Notes: generated by a model not told the origin, from the letters alone. A stretch of DNA of 41,534 bases from a candidate division WWE3 bacterium CG_4_9_14_0_2_um_filter_35_11 (GCA_002789015.1 PFSJ01000006.1:1-41534), one strand, 5' to 3'. Positions 1-7,426 are shown, counted from the stretch's first letter. Made by a program: numbers and translations.

Positions 1-351
1 TGCGGAGTTGGCTCAAACCAAAAAGTGGGGAAGCGCAAAGAAACAATCTTGCCGATGTCTATGCTGTAAATTATTTGTCCACCGTCAACGCTGTTTCTTG
101 CCAGTCTGTCGGGGTGCCACGCAATTAAGCCAATTGGTTCTTTACTCTCGTGAACCTTGCTCATCATTTGATTGAAAATTTCTCGGCCCGGTTTCTTTGC
201 GCTTTTACTTTCAATAAATGTTTCGGCAATTTCTATGTTTTCTCGTTTGGCAAATTCCGCCAACTCCGCGAGCTGGGCTTCAATGCTCATTATTTGTCGT
301 TCTTCATCTTCCGTTGATTTGCGAGCGTAGAAAAAAAATTTTGTTTTCATA
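1..351 (-). CDS. Serine recombinase (resolvase/invertase family), partial at left edge
   Basis: Reading leftward from ATG at 351-349, 117 codons are open to the window edge, so the protein is cut off at its C-terminal side. The N-terminus carries the serine-recombinase signature YARKSTEDEERQ, in which the serine of RKST should be the catalytic nucleophile, followed by SIEAQL. The motif HPDRLARN, with the active-site arginine, lies near residue 85. These enzymes cut and rejoin DNA at short attachment sites; in the large-integrase subfamily a zinc-ribbon and coiled-coil tail follows, which cannot be seen here. A GGAG ribosome site lies about 11 bases upstream of the start. The gene is more GC-rich than the genes that follow, which suggests a mobile element whose body lies to the left. 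Whether it is an integrase, an invertase or a resolvase cannot be decided from this half. Confidence 0.88.
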
Positions 352-688
352 ATGTTTGCTCCGTTAAGTTAATAATAGTCGCCTTTGGCCATTGCGCCTA
401 TGGCGCAAAAGCGCGGGATTAAAAACTTGCTTTGTGTTCCGCCTCTGGCGGAATGGAAAAAATTGGAAATAAACTTTGTTTATTGCGTGCTTCGCATGCC
501 GAACCGCCGTTTGCTTTCCCGAAAGGCTGAATTTGAATTTGTCCGACCTTACGATTTAATTCCGAAATATTTGCCCGCCCGAGCGTTCAGTTTCTGCCGC
601 GCGAAGTGCGGCAATCAGGCGGAGTTCCGTTCAAAATAGGTTCGAGCTTCGTTCAGTAATTGCGACCAAACATGTTACTATTATCCCT
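352..688. other. Non-coding spacer rich in micro-palindromes beside the recombinase
   Basis: No convincing gene is seen in these 337 bases; an open frame at 385-639 has no recognisable motif and a composition unlike the neighbouring proteins. The stretch holds several tiny perfect hairpins: TTGCGCC-TAT-GGCGCAA near 394, TTCCGCC-TCT-GGCGGAA near 438, and similar GC-rich ones near 490 and 597. Base composition is nearer that of the recombinase than that of idi. It may be the recombinase leader or the edge of an integrated element. The idi promoter lies at its right end, where TACTAT at 676-681 is seven bases before the idi ATG. Confidence 0.5.
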
Positions 689-1189
689 ATGGCAAATGTA
701 ATTTTAGTAGATGAAAAAGATACCCCAATTGGCGCGCGTGAAAAGTTAGAAGCTCATAAAAAGAAACTTTTACACCGTGCCTTTTCCGTTTTTATTTTTA
801 ACGACAAGAATGAGCTTTTATTGCAAAGGCGTGCGATTTCAAAATATCACTCTGGTGGACTTTGGACAAATACTGTGTGTAGTCATCCTGCACCTGGTGA
901 AGACACAATTTCTGCCGCTCATCGTAGATTAGTTGAGGAAATGGGTTTTGATACAGAAGTTAAAGAAATATTCACTTTTTCATATAAACACGAATTTGAT
1001 AATGGAATTACGGAAAATGAATTTGATCACGTAATTGTTGGAAGGTACAATAATGATCCAATTTCCAATCCTGAAGAAGTAGAAGAATGGAAATGGGCGA
1101 CAAAAGAAGAAGTAACTTCAGATATAAAAGAAAATCCTGACAAATATACTTATTGGTTTAAAATAGCGTTTCCTAAGGTTGCTTTATGA
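689..1189 (+). CDS. idi: Isopentenyl-diphosphate delta-isomerase, type I
   Basis: This 166-residue protein interconverts isopentenyl and dimethylallyl diphosphate, which supplies both building blocks for polyprenyl lipid carriers and the dimethylallyl group used by MiaA (also encoded in this window). It has the Nudix-fold type I features: the catalytic cysteine in TNTVCSHP (near residue 68), the Nudix-like helix AAHRRLVEEMGF, and the glutamate motif ENEFDHV. Length is slightly short of the usual 175-185 but complete. The first in-frame ATG is used; it follows a -10-like TACTAT by seven bases and has no Shine-Dalgarno site. The stop overlaps the next gene by four bases (ATGA), so the two are probably co-transcribed. 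Confidence 0.95.
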   Translation: MANVILVDEKDTPIGAREKLEAHKKKLLHRAFSVFIFNDKNELLLQRRAISKYHSGGLWTNTVCSHPAPGEDTISAAHRRLVEEMGFDTEVKEIFTFSYKHEFDNGITENEFDHVIVGRYNNDPISNPEEVEEWKWATKEEVTSDIKENPDKYTYWFKIAFPKVAL

Positions 1190-1683
1190 AATTCACTTTA
1201 ATTAACGGAACTAATCGTTTAGATAATAGGTCAATTGAGATTACGAAAGCTGCTGCAGAAATTGTTAAAGATTTTGGACATGATGGTAATATTGTAACTC
1301 TTGATAATTTTGATCAACTTTTTCGTGGTGATTATATTAATTTATCAAATGCAAGTGAAGTTCAAAAAATTGACTTAGAAAATATGGCCTGGGCCGATAT
1401 TTTGATTTTTGTTGTTCCAACATATCATCATGGTATACCAAGCTCGCTTAAGAATTTTTTAGATATTATTAATGATGTTTCGGTTTTTGAAGGCAAAAAA
1501 GTTGGGTTTGTGTCTGTCAGTCATGGTGTTTATGGAATTATGCAAACAAAACAAATAATAAATGGAATATTTTCATACAATGGGAATAAATCTTATATAT
1601 TGCCAAAAGATTGTATTGTTTCTCCTTACGAAATAGAAAAAGAAAAACTTGAAGAATACATTAAATACTGTATAGATTGGTAA
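1186..1683 (+). CDS. NADPH-dependent FMN reductase-like flavoprotein
   Basis: A 165-residue flavodoxin-fold protein. The N-terminus MKFTLINGTNR, followed by DNRSIEI, matches the FMN phosphate-binding loop of the NADPH-dependent FMN reductase family. The second conserved region is FVVPTYHHGIPSSLKNFLD, the family's P.Y..gip..lKn..D motif, and KKVGFVSVSHG forms the third flavin-contact strand. Members reduce flavins, quinones, azo compounds or metals using NAD(P)H in the cytoplasm; the real substrate cannot be told. It overlaps idi by four bases and shares a base with the next gene (TAATG). Type I idi does not need flavin, so the neighbourhood gives no clear functional link. Confidence 0.85.
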   Translation: MKFTLINGTNRLDNRSIEITKAAAEIVKDFGHDGNIVTLDNFDQLFRGDYINLSNASEVQKIDLENMAWADILIFVVPTYHHGIPSSLKNFLDIINDVSVFEGKKVGFVSVSHGVYGIMQTKQIINGIFSYNGNKSYILPKDCIVSPYEIEKEKLEEYIKYCIDW

Positions 1684-2291
1684 TGGATAAAATATTAAGT
1701 CATTTTAAGTCTTCGGATCCTTTGATTTTTGAAATTTTAAAAAATGTAAACCTTGATAATTGGATTGGTGGTGAAGTTCTGCCTGATAAATATTTTGTTG
1801 CTTTGTGTAGAGGGATTGTAGGGCAGCAGCTTTCGAAGAAAGCTGCTGCCGCAATATATAAAAAATTCCTAACTCTTTTTAATTCCAACAAATCAAATAT
1901 TAATCCAGAAAATATACTCAAGTTTTCGGACCAAAGCCTTCGAGATGTCGGTTTATCATGGGCTAAAGTTTCATACATTAAAGACCTTGCGCAAAAAGTT
2001 CAAAATTGCGAAGTTTTCCTAAATGATTTACACAAATTAAGTGAAGAAGATGTTACAAAAGAACTCACACTAATAAAAGGTATTGGAACCTGGACTTCCG
2101 AAATGTTTCTTATGTTCACATTAAAACGGCCAAATATATTTTCATTCAAAGATTTAGGACTCAAAAATGGAATTGAAAAAGTATATGGAATAAAAAACCC
2201 AACAGCATCTCAAATTTCTGAAATAATTAAAAAATGGGAGCCATACAAAACATTTGGCTCAATTGCACTCTGGCAAAGTCTGGAAAAATAA
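1683..2291 (+). CDS. DNA-3-methyladenine glycosylase, AlkA/HhH-GPD family
   Basis: A base-excision repair glycosylase that removes alkylated bases such as 3-methyladenine. The helix-hairpin-helix plus GPD loop is clear: LIKGIGTWTSEMFLMF, then RPNIFSFKDLGLKNG, where the aspartate of KDLGL is the expected catalytic residue. Upstream, GIVGQQLSKKAA matches the family's conserved helix. About 200 residues, as for the short AlkA forms that lack the N-terminal TBP-like domain of E. coli AlkA. I chose ATG 1683, which overlaps the previous stop as TAATG; a TTG two codons earlier is the alternative. Codons for the GQQLSKKAA motif form a perfect 13-bp hairpin (1822-1850), described separately. Confidence 0.9.
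   Translation: MDKILSHFKSSDPLIFEILKNVNLDNWIGGEVLPDKYFVALCRGIVGQQLSKKAAAAIYKKFLTLFNSNKSNINPENILKFSDQSLRDVGLSWAKVSYIKDLAQKVQNCEVFLNDLHKLSEEDVTKELTLIKGIGTWTSEMFLMFTLKRPNIFSFKDLGLKNGIEKVYGIKNPTASQISEIIKKWEPYKTFGSIALWQSLEK
1822..1850. repeat. Perfect 13-bp hairpin inside the AlkA-type gene
   Basis: GGCAGCAGCTTTC (1822-1834) and GAAAGCTGCTGCC (1838-1850) are exact reverse complements separated by only GAA. Both arms are coding and spell part of the conserved GQQLSKKAAA segment. This is the tightest member of a set of intragenic inverted repeats in this window. Confidence 0.95.
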
Positions 2292-2332
2292 ACTAAAATA
2301 ACTGAAATTTTGTATCCTGTCTTGAAATAAAC

Positions 2333-2845
2333 GTGAATCCTCTTGGTATTACCGAAATACATGAGATAGATGATTCTCCGGTTCTTTTATTTAAGATAGA
2401 ACTGGCCGAACATGGGTTTTGGGTAGTTAAATCTCAGGAGGAGGATTCTGGAGATTTTGTAGGTTCTGTCGGATTTAAAATTATAAATAACGGAGTGGTC
2501 GAAGTTGGTAATCCACCTCATGGTATGTCCGTTGAAGAGTTAAAGAGAGGAAAAGGGAATGCAGTTAGATTGATGCAACAGGCACTATCTGCTTCAAAAA
2601 CTGTTTGGAATTGTGTTTTGAAAATGGATGGTCATCCCAATTGTATCGCTGGTATACAAGGAGATGGAATTGAAGAAAATTGCAGACATTTTTGGGTTGA
2701 ACGTGTCGGTGTACCAGAAAAATATCTACACATTTATCTAGAGCCAATTTGTGATGACCCAAATTCAAGATTTGAATCTAAAAACAATTTAGATTCTCGA
2801 AACTTAATGTATCGAATTGATGGACGCATTTACGAAATGCTGTAA
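2333..2845 (+). CDS. Hypothetical protein, possibly a divergent GNAT acetyltransferase
   Basis: I do not firmly recognise this 170-residue protein. It starts at GTG; no ATG closer to the 5' end is in frame. The middle contains VGSVGFKI, then VEVGNPPHGMSVEELKRGKG followed by NAVRLMQQAL. That order, a strand followed by R-G-K-G and an amphipathic helix, resembles the acetyl-CoA loop of GNAT enzymes (consensus Q/R-x-x-G-x-G/A), but the rest does not help. The C-terminal third has three cysteines (NCVLK, NCRHFW, ICDDP) that might bind metal or be incidental. It sits between the glycosylase and the cobalamin adenosyltransferase with a 41-base gap before it and nine bases after it. Confidence 0.6.
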   Translation: MNPLGITEIHEIDDSPVLLFKIELAEHGFWVVKSQEEDSGDFVGSVGFKIINNGVVEVGNPPHGMSVEELKRGKGNAVRLMQQALSASKTVWNCVLKMDGHPNCIAGIQGDGIEENCRHFWVERVGVPEKYLHIYLEPICDDPNSRFESKNNLDSRNLMYRIDGRIYEML

Positions 2846-2854
2846 TCTTTCTAT

Positions 2855-3388
2855 ATGTCTATTTATACTCAAGCTGGTGATAAGGGAATGACAGGTTTAG
2901 CGAATGGTCAAAGAGTTCAAAAGGATTCAAAGGTTATTGAATTTATTGGGCTTTTGGATGAGCTGAATTCTTATATTGGAATTTGTGTTAGTCATTTGTA
3001 TGAGGCGGATTTTGATTTTTCTCAAGATATAGATGTTTTAGAAGAAATCCAAAAAGATTTATTTGTAGTAGGCGCAATTTGTGCGGGTGGAAAGTTAAAG
3101 TTTGATTCACTTAAAGAGGTAGAAAATATTGAAAAAACGATTGATGATTATGAAGGGTTAATTCCAAAGCTTTCCAATTTTATACTTCCTGGAGGTTGTC
3201 TTGCCGCCGCACATATTCACTACTCAAGAACTTTTTCTCGTAAAGTTGAAAGATATGCAGTTTCGTTAAAAAGTCCTTCTATCGAAACATTCTTGCCTTA
3301 TTTAAACAGACTTTCTGATTTGCTATTTGTTATGGCGAGATATGTAAACCGCAAAGAAAAAATAAAAGAGTCGATTTGGAAGATATAA
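2855..3388 (+). CDS. ATP:cob(I)alamin adenosyltransferase, PduO type
   Basis: Transfers the adenosyl group of ATP to reduced cobalamin to make coenzyme B12. The N-terminal ATP loop YTQAGDKGMTGLANGQRV matches the family's Y-T-x-x-G-D-x-G-x-T. LDELNSYIG follows, then LPGGCLAAAHIHYSRTFSRK with the conserved arginine of R-x-x-x-R-K/R-x-E, and YLNRLSDLLFVMARYVN at the end. At 177 residues it is full length. Partners using the cofactor, such as class II ribonucleotide reductase, are not in this window. A terminator-like palindrome follows the stop directly. A TGTAAT sequence at 2841, overlapping the previous stop codon, may act as its own -10 box. Confidence 0.92.
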   Translation: MSIYTQAGDKGMTGLANGQRVQKDSKVIEFIGLLDELNSYIGICVSHLYEADFDFSQDIDVLEEIQKDLFVVGAICAGGKLKFDSLKEVENIEKTIDDYEGLIPKLSNFILPGGCLAAAHIHYSRTFSRKVERYAVSLKSPSIETFLPYLNRLSDLLFVMARYVNRKEKIKESIWKI

Positions 3389-3421
3389 GGGTAGCCCTTC
3401 TTTTTTCGGGGCTACCCTTTT
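3387..3421 (+). terminator. Terminator-like hairpin made of the GGGTAGCCC palindrome
   Basis: AAGGGTAGCCC (3387-3397) pairs with GGGCTACCCTT (3409-3419) over 11 bases, loop TTCTTTTTTCG, then a short T run. It begins inside the stop codon region of the adenosyltransferase gene. The same palindrome recurs at 4333, 4924 and 29832. Confidence 0.75.
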
Positions 3422-3426
3422 CGTGA

Positions 3427-3432
3427 TATATT
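3427..3432 (+). promoter_or_regulatory. -10 box for the exonuclease gene, leaderless spacing
   Basis: TATATT ends six bases before the ATG at 3439 and directly follows the terminator-like hairpin. No Shine-Dalgarno sequence is present, so transcription probably starts at or next to the start codon. Confidence 0.6.
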
Positions 3433-3438
3433 CCGTAT

Positions 3439-4374
3439 ATGTCATCCGATAACAGGCTTTTGCTTTTAGATACTTTTTATTTTTTGCACAGAAGTTTTCA
3501 TGCTTATCCAAAGGATCTTGTCGCTTCAACTGGTGAACATACGAATATTGTTTTTGGATTTGCTTCCTCACTTTTAGATTCGATTTTGACATTGAACCCA
3601 ACACATATCGCATGTGGATGGGAAAGCGAAGACCAGCCTTCTTTTAGAAAGGAGCTTTATCCGCTTTATCAGTTTGCACGTGTTTCGATGGAGCCAGAGG
3701 ACGACCATATTTTCAAAGAACAGCTTCCTCTTGTGATAGAAGTAATTGAGGCTTTTAATATTCCACGTCTTACGCAAAACGGTTTTGAAGGTGATGATGT
3801 TTTAGGAACGGCTTCGGAAGTTGCTTCAAAAGATTTAGATGTTGTTATTTCTACAGCTGATCAAGATTTGTTGCAATTAATTAATGATAGAATTTTTGTG
3901 TACAGGCCCGCAAGGCCTCCATATATTAAAAGTGAGTTTTTTGATTTCGAGAAATTTAAAGAAAAATATACTTTTGAACCAAGGTTAATGATTGATTATA
4001 AGGCCTTGCGGGGTGATCCTAGCGATGGAATTCCAGGCGTTATGGGAATTGGCGATGTTATTGCAAAACAATTAATTGGACAGTTTGGGACACTCGAAAA
4101 TATTTATGATCATCTTGATGATGTGAAATCAGCCTCGGTCAAGAAAAAATTAATTGATGATAAAGACGAAGCCTTTATGAGTAAGCAACTTGCGACTATA
4201 ATTACAAATATTCCAATGGGATTTAATTTGAAGGATTGTTTGGTTCATGATTTTGATGTTCAAAAAGTTCAAAAGATTTTTGATAGACTTGGATTTAAGA
4301 GTTTAAATCGAAAGTTGGATATGCTTGAAAAGAGGGCTACCCTTTTACGACGAGGGCTACCCTTATTAATATGA
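3439..4374 (+). CDS. Free-standing 5'-3' exonuclease (PolA N-terminal domain family)
   Basis: A 311-residue FEN-type nuclease corresponding to the N-terminal domain of DNA polymerase I, encoded alone. It likely removes RNA primers and flaps. Metal-binding acidic residues are seen in LLLLDTFYFLHRSFHA (first aspartate), FEGDDVLGT, STADQDLLQL and ALRGDPSDGIPGV; the last includes the helix-hairpin-helix PGVMGIGDVIAKQL. The C-terminal fifteen residues (starting EKRATLLRRGLP) are encoded by two copies of the AGGGCTACCC repeat rather than by conserved sequence. The stop overlaps the glycosyltransferase start by four bases (ATGA). A 12-bp inverted repeat (3907-3918 with 4001-4012) lies inside, one arm covering the ALRGD motif. 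Confidence 0.93.
   Translation: MSSDNRLLLLDTFYFLHRSFHAYPKDLVASTGEHTNIVFGFASSLLDSILTLNPTHIACGWESEDQPSFRKELYPLYQFARVSMEPEDDHIFKEQLPLVIEVIEAFNIPRLTQNGFEGDDVLGTASEVASKDLDVVISTADQDLLQLINDRIFVYRPARPPYIKSEFFDFEKFKEKYTFEPRLMIDYKALRGDPSDGIPGVMGIGDVIAKQLIGQFGTLENIYDHLDDVKSASVKKKLIDDKDEAFMSKQLATIITNIPMGFNLKDCLVHDFDVQKVQKIFDRLGFKSLNRKLDMLEKRATLLRRGLPLLI
3907..4012. repeat. 12-bp inverted repeat inside the exonuclease gene
   Basis: CCCGCAAGGCCT at 3907-3918 is the exact reverse complement of AGGCCTTGCGGG at 4001-4012, with an 82-base spacer. Both arms are coding, and the right arm encodes part of the conserved KALRGD motif. GC content of the arms is far above the local background. Confidence 0.9.
4333..4368. 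repeat. Two tandem half-copies of the GGGCTACCC repeat at the end of a gene
   Basis: AGGGCTACCCTTTT (4333-4346) and AGGGCTACCCTTATTA (4353-4368) lie in direct orientation 20 bases apart. They encode the C-terminal residues RATLL and GLPLL of the exonuclease. The second copy shares its 16 bases with the right half of the repeat at 4943-4958 inside the next gene. Confidence 0.85.
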
Positions 4375-5489
4375 AAATCGCTGTCATTCATGATTACCTT
4401 GATGTATACGGAGGAGCCGAGGTCTTGGCAAACGCTATTTTCGAAGTTTTTCCAGATGCAGATGTTTATACTGCTAAATATAATAAACAGCTTTTAAATT
4501 CTTTAGGAATTTTTAAAGGCGCGAAAATCTTTTTTCCAAATTGGGCGAAATATATTCCAAAAAAATTATTAGTTTTATTTTTGCCTTTTTATTTTGAAAA
4601 TTTAGATTTATCAAAATATGATTTGGTGATTTCTTCAACTGCGCATTTTGCAAAAGGAGTAAAGACAAATAAAAATCAGCTTCATATAAGTTATATTCAT
4701 ACACCTCCAAGGTTTTTATATGGGTATGAAAGCTCTACAAAAAATCGGAATGCTTGGTATATGAAAATTTTATTGTGGCCAATTGATTTATATTTAAGGT
4801 ACAAAGATCAGCAGTTTGCGAATCGACCTGATTATTTATTATGCAATTCAAAAGAAGTTCAAAATCGAATAAAAAGAATATATAAAAGGGATGCGACAGT
4901 GATTTACCCATTTGTCCAAATCGGGGTAGCCCCTGAAAAAAAAGGGCTACCCTTATTATTTAAGTATGACAATCCCCCGTATTTAATAGTTTCTCGATTG
5001 GAATCGTATAAAAATATTGATCTTACAATTAATGTTTGTGGTAAAAACAATATTCGTCTAAAAATTGCAGGTGATGGTTCTGAAATGGAGAACTTGAAAA
5101 AACTAGCTTCTAAATATAAAACTGTGAAAATGTTTGGTTTGGTTTCAGAAGAAATGAAATCCGCATTATATCAAACATGCAAAGCTGTAGTTTGTTCTGC
5201 AAAAAATGAAGATTTTGGAATATCAGCAATTGAGCCCATGGCATATGGAAAGCCAGTTGTTGCAGTAAATCGTGGAGGATATTTGGAGACTGTAATTGAA
5301 AATAAAACTGGCGTGTTTTTTGATGATCTTACAGAAGAATCTCTTTTAGAAGCAATTAAGAAAATTGACGCAATTAAATGGGATTCTGGTGAAATCAAAA
5401 AACATGCTTTATCATTTACGAAAGAAAAATTTCAAAGGAATATAAAAAATTTTGTAGAGGGAAAGTTAATTCCTTTTCATAACTCCTGA
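4371..5489 (+). CDS. Glycosyltransferase family 4 (GT-B fold)
   Basis: A 372-residue GT-B glycosyltransferase, probably cytoplasmic or membrane-associated and acting in surface polysaccharide assembly; the sugar donor is not predictable. The N-terminal domain begins MKIAVIHDYLDVYGGAEVL with the GGAE acceptor-side loop. The donor-binding C-terminal domain shows YLIVSRLESYKNIDL, IAGDGSEM and the retaining-GT4 motif EDFGISAIEPMAYGKPVVA. The segment between the domains (GVAPEKKGLPLL, near residue 185) is encoded by a complete GGGTAGCCC palindrome, an apparent in-frame insertion into the linker. It overlaps the exonuclease upstream by four bases and runs 24 bases into the convergent methyltransferase gene. 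Confidence 0.93.
   Translation: MKIAVIHDYLDVYGGAEVLANAIFEVFPDADVYTAKYNKQLLNSLGIFKGAKIFFPNWAKYIPKKLLVLFLPFYFENLDLSKYDLVISSTAHFAKGVKTNKNQLHISYIHTPPRFLYGYESSTKNRNAWYMKILLWPIDLYLRYKDQQFANRPDYLLCNSKEVQNRIKRIYKRDATVIYPFVQIGVAPEKKGLPLLFKYDNPPYLIVSRLESYKNIDLTINVCGKNNIRLKIAGDGSEMENLKKLASKYKTVKMFGLVSEEMKSALYQTCKAVVCSAKNEDFGISAIEPMAYGKPVVAVNRGGYLETVIENKTGVFFDDLTEESLLEAIKKIDAIKWDSGEIKKHALSFTKEKFQRNIKNFVEGKLIPFHNS
4923..4958. repeat. GGGTAGCCC palindrome inserted in the glycosyltransferase linker
   Basis: GGGTAGCCC (4924-4932) and GGGCTACCC (4944-4952) pair over nine bases around an A-rich loop. The insert is in frame and encodes GVAPEKKGLPLL between the two GT-B domains. Its inner CCTGAAAAAA resembles the CCCGAAAAAA of the miaB palindrome at 10064. 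Confidence 0.9.
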
Positions 5490-6149
5490 TATATATTCTC
5501 TTTCATATACATCACCAAATGCCGGTGTGAATTCTATTTTGTGATCTAATCTGATAATTTTTAGCTGGGCAAAAGCCTTTGCCAGCTCTCCATCAGTAAA
5601 TGCTTTTTCGGTCATTCCTGATTGTGGAATTATGTATGAATTTTTTTCTGGTCCAGGATTTGATTCAAATAAGGCTTTTGCCACCTTGCTTTCTGCTGCA
5701 ATTGTATAAAAAACAAAAAATCCACTAGGTTTCAATAGCCTTTGAATTTCTGCGAAATAGTTTGCACGTTCTTCTGGATTTAAAAGGTGCATAACCATCA
5801 TGTCTAGAATCAAATCAAAAGATTGATCTTGGAATGGTAATTTATTTCCAACAGATTGGTTAGTGAATGTAATTTTGTCTTGAAGCCCCAGTTTTTCTAC
5901 TGACATTTGTGCACGTTTGATTGCGGAATCTACAATTTCAACTCCGCGAACACTTGAAGACCCATTTTGTGCCATGTAAATAGAATTTCTTCCAAGTCCA
6001 GATCCTATATCTAGTGCGCTTTCCATATTTAAACCTGCGATTTCAGTGCTTTCCCAAAACTCTTTTAATGCGCGTGAAGGAAACATTGTTCTACTTGAAG
6101 GGACATCTTTTCGTTCTTCATATTCTTTTTGCCAAAGCGCTTTTTGCAT
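5466..6149 (-). CDS. SAM-dependent class I methyltransferase
   Basis: A 227-residue Rossmann-fold methyltransferase of unknown substrate. Motif I is ALDIGSGLGRNSIYMA (near residue 45), the acidic residue of motif II is in VRGVEIVD, and the post-motif SFDLILDMMVMHLL followed by LLKPSGFFVFY is the usual small-molecule pattern of the UbiE/Methyltransf_11 type. The gene is convergent with the glycosyltransferase and overlaps it by 24 bases, and lies five bases after the deaminase-like gene that shares its strand, so these two are probably one transcript. A near-perfect 10-bp hairpin with one bulged G (5563-5587) lies within it. Confidence 0.9.
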   Translation of the reverse strand: MQKALWQKEYEERKDVPSSRTMFPSRALKEFWESTEIAGLNMESALDIGSGLGRNSIYMAQNGSSSVRGVEIVDSAIKRAQMSVEKLGLQDKITFTNQSVGNKLPFQDQSFDLILDMMVMHLLNPEERANYFAEIQRLLKPSGFFVFYTIAAESKVAKALFESNPGPEKNSYIIPQSGMTEKAFTDGELAKAFAQLKIIRLDHKIEFTPAFGDVYEREYISGVMKRN

Positions 6150-6154
6150 GTATT

Positions 6155-6634
6155 TTATTTATTTAAATTTGATTCCCAGTCTTTGATTATCTCAAGCATT
6201 TCATTTTCGAAATCGGGAATATAAACAAGTTCTATTTGTCTAAGGTTTTTTTGATTTATTTCTTCGACATTATTAAATCCCTCATAGTAGTTTTTCTTAA
6301 CCATTTCATCTGTCTTTTTGCATCCGTAAACTATTTTTGAAATATTTGCCCAATTTGAAACACTGAAACACATTAAATAAGGTTGAAGGGAGGCGTATAA
6401 AGTCGCGCTAGTTAGATCTGTTGTTTCTAGGTTTTTGCAGGCATTACGTATGGATGATGTTTCAGAATGAGAAGTTGGATCGTGTAATTGATATCCAACT
6501 GAGATTCCCTCGGCGATAATTTTCCCGTCTTGAACCAAGATCGCGCCAGCAGGAAAGCCACCTGCTTTTACTGATTCCTTTGCTTTGATAACCGCTTTTT
6601 TTAGAAAATCTTTGTCTGTAGGTATTTTCTTCAT
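6155..6634 (-). CDS. Cytidine/guanine deaminase-fold protein with altered zinc site
   Basis: A 159-residue member of the CMP/dCMP deaminase fold, closest in pattern to the bacterial guanine/nucleoside deaminases. KAGGFPAGAILVQDGKII and HDPTSHSETSSIRNACKNL supply the first zinc ligand (His) and the proton-shuttling Glu (HSE in place of the usual HAE). In the second motif the family has P-C-x-M-C, but here it is QPYLMC: the first zinc cysteine is tyrosine. The codon is TAT, one base from TGT. This may be an inactive protein, a recent mutation or a sequencing error. It is followed on the same strand by the methyltransferase. Confidence 0.85.
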   Translation of the reverse strand: MKKIPTDKDFLKKAVIKAKESVKAGGFPAGAILVQDGKIIAEGISVGYQLHDPTSHSETSSIRNACKNLETTDLTSATLYASLQPYLMCFSVSNWANISKIVYGCKKTDEMVKKNYYEGFNNVEEINQKNLRQIELVYIPDFENEMLEIIKDWESNLNK

Positions 6635-6884
6635 GTTTTTATTATGGTGTTTATTTGGGTCGTTGTAAAGAATTTTATTTTATGAAAATCTATGTCGGAG
6701 TTTTCTCCCTTGCTCGTTTTTTTGTTCGCCCACTGAAGTCCCACTTCAGTGGGACTTCAGTGACCAGTGAGTGGGTGCCTAGTGTGCGATCGAAAAATTT
6801 GTGTGCCGAATTCCTTTGTCATAATATTCAGCGTGATTTTTAGATGTTACAATAATCATTGCATCGAAATGCTAATAATAACGC
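6635..6884. other. Spacer with a bistable palindrome upstream of tRNA-Ser
   Basis: No gene is supported here; an open frame at 6655-6843 has no family features and is crossed by the palindrome at 6729-6762. The right end holds AT-rich sequence with TACAAT near 6848, which may be the -10 region of tRNA-Ser. Confidence 0.5.
6729..6762. repeat. 14-bp palindrome with an alternative overlapping stem
   Basis: CACTGAAGTCCCAC (6731-6744) pairs perfectly with GTGGGACTTCAGTG (6749-6762) around TTCA. A competing 9-bp stem is also possible, CCCACTGAA (6729-6737) with TTCAGTGGG (6745-6753), because GTCCCAC and CACTTCAGTG are shared. No T run follows, so it is not a standard terminator. Confidence 0.9.
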
Positions 6885-6971
6885 GGAGGGATGGCCGAGT
6901 GGTTTAAGGCGCACGCTTGGAAAGCGTGTGTGCGAAAGCACGCGCGGGTTCGAATCCCACTCCCTCCGCCA
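6885..6971 (+). tRNA. tRNA-Ser (anticodon GGA)
   Basis: The acceptor stem GGAGGGA pairs with TCCCTCC, followed by discriminator G and an encoded CCA. The anticodon loop is CTTGGAAAG with GGA at the anticodon. A long variable arm (TGTGCGAAAGCACG region) is present, as expected for a class II serine tRNA, and the T loop is TTCGAAT. One T-stem pair appears mismatched (C against A). Confidence 0.95.
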
Positions 6972-7027
6972 AGTTTTTGACAAGTTTAAACCCCGAGATA
7001 CAATATAGTTAAAGAAGGTAATTTATT

Positions 7028-7426
7028 ATGAACGGTTTTAAAATTAATATCGAAGAAGAAACGCTTAAGAATACAAACTTTAGAAAAGTCTTGTATACAT
7101 CAAAGCACAGTCAATTAGTTTTGATGAGTTTGCGTCCGCACGAAGATATTGGTTACGAAATCCACGTCGACAACGACCAATTTTTTAGATTTGAAAAGGG
7201 TTTTGGAAAATGCATTATTGATGGAAATGAATATGAAGTTAAAGATGGTGTTGCGATAGTTATTCCAAAAGGTGCAAAGCACAATGTAATGAACACTTCA
7301 GATTCAGAAGATTTAAAAATGTATACGATTTATTCTCCGCCTCATCATAAAGATGGGATTGTAAGAGCCACAAAAGAAGAAGCTGAAAAAGATAGTCCAG
7401 AATTTGACGGAGCTACAACGGAGTAA
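7028..7426 (+). CDS. Cupin-domain protein
   Basis: A 132-residue single-domain cupin. The barrel metal motif is recognisable in SLRPHEDIGYEIHVDNDQFFRFEKG (G-x5-H-x-H-like, here E-I-H-V-D-x-D-Q) and the second half in IPKGAKHNVMNTS. Stand-alone cupins of this type are often annotated as mannose-6-phosphate isomerase-like, but no substrate can be assigned. Unlike many neighbours it has a Shine-Dalgarno-like GAAGGT about ten bases upstream of the ATG and a TACAAT box further up, so it is probably made from a led transcript. The 3' end overlaps the convergent Nudix-like gene by 14 bases. Confidence 0.85.
   Translation: MNGFKINIEEETLKNTNFRKVLYTSKHSQLVLMSLRPHEDIGYEIHVDNDQFFRFEKGFGKCIIDGNEYEVKDGVAIVIPKGAKHNVMNTSDSEDLKMYTIYSPPHHKDGIVRATKEEAEKDSPEFDGATTE

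Noticed and set aside
385-639. 84-codon open frame beside the recombinase
   Set aside because: No family motif, crossed by several micro-palindromes, and no promoter or ribosome site; more likely spacer.
6655-6843. 62-codon open frame before tRNA-Ser
   Set aside because: It spans the bistable palindrome and has no recognisable features.
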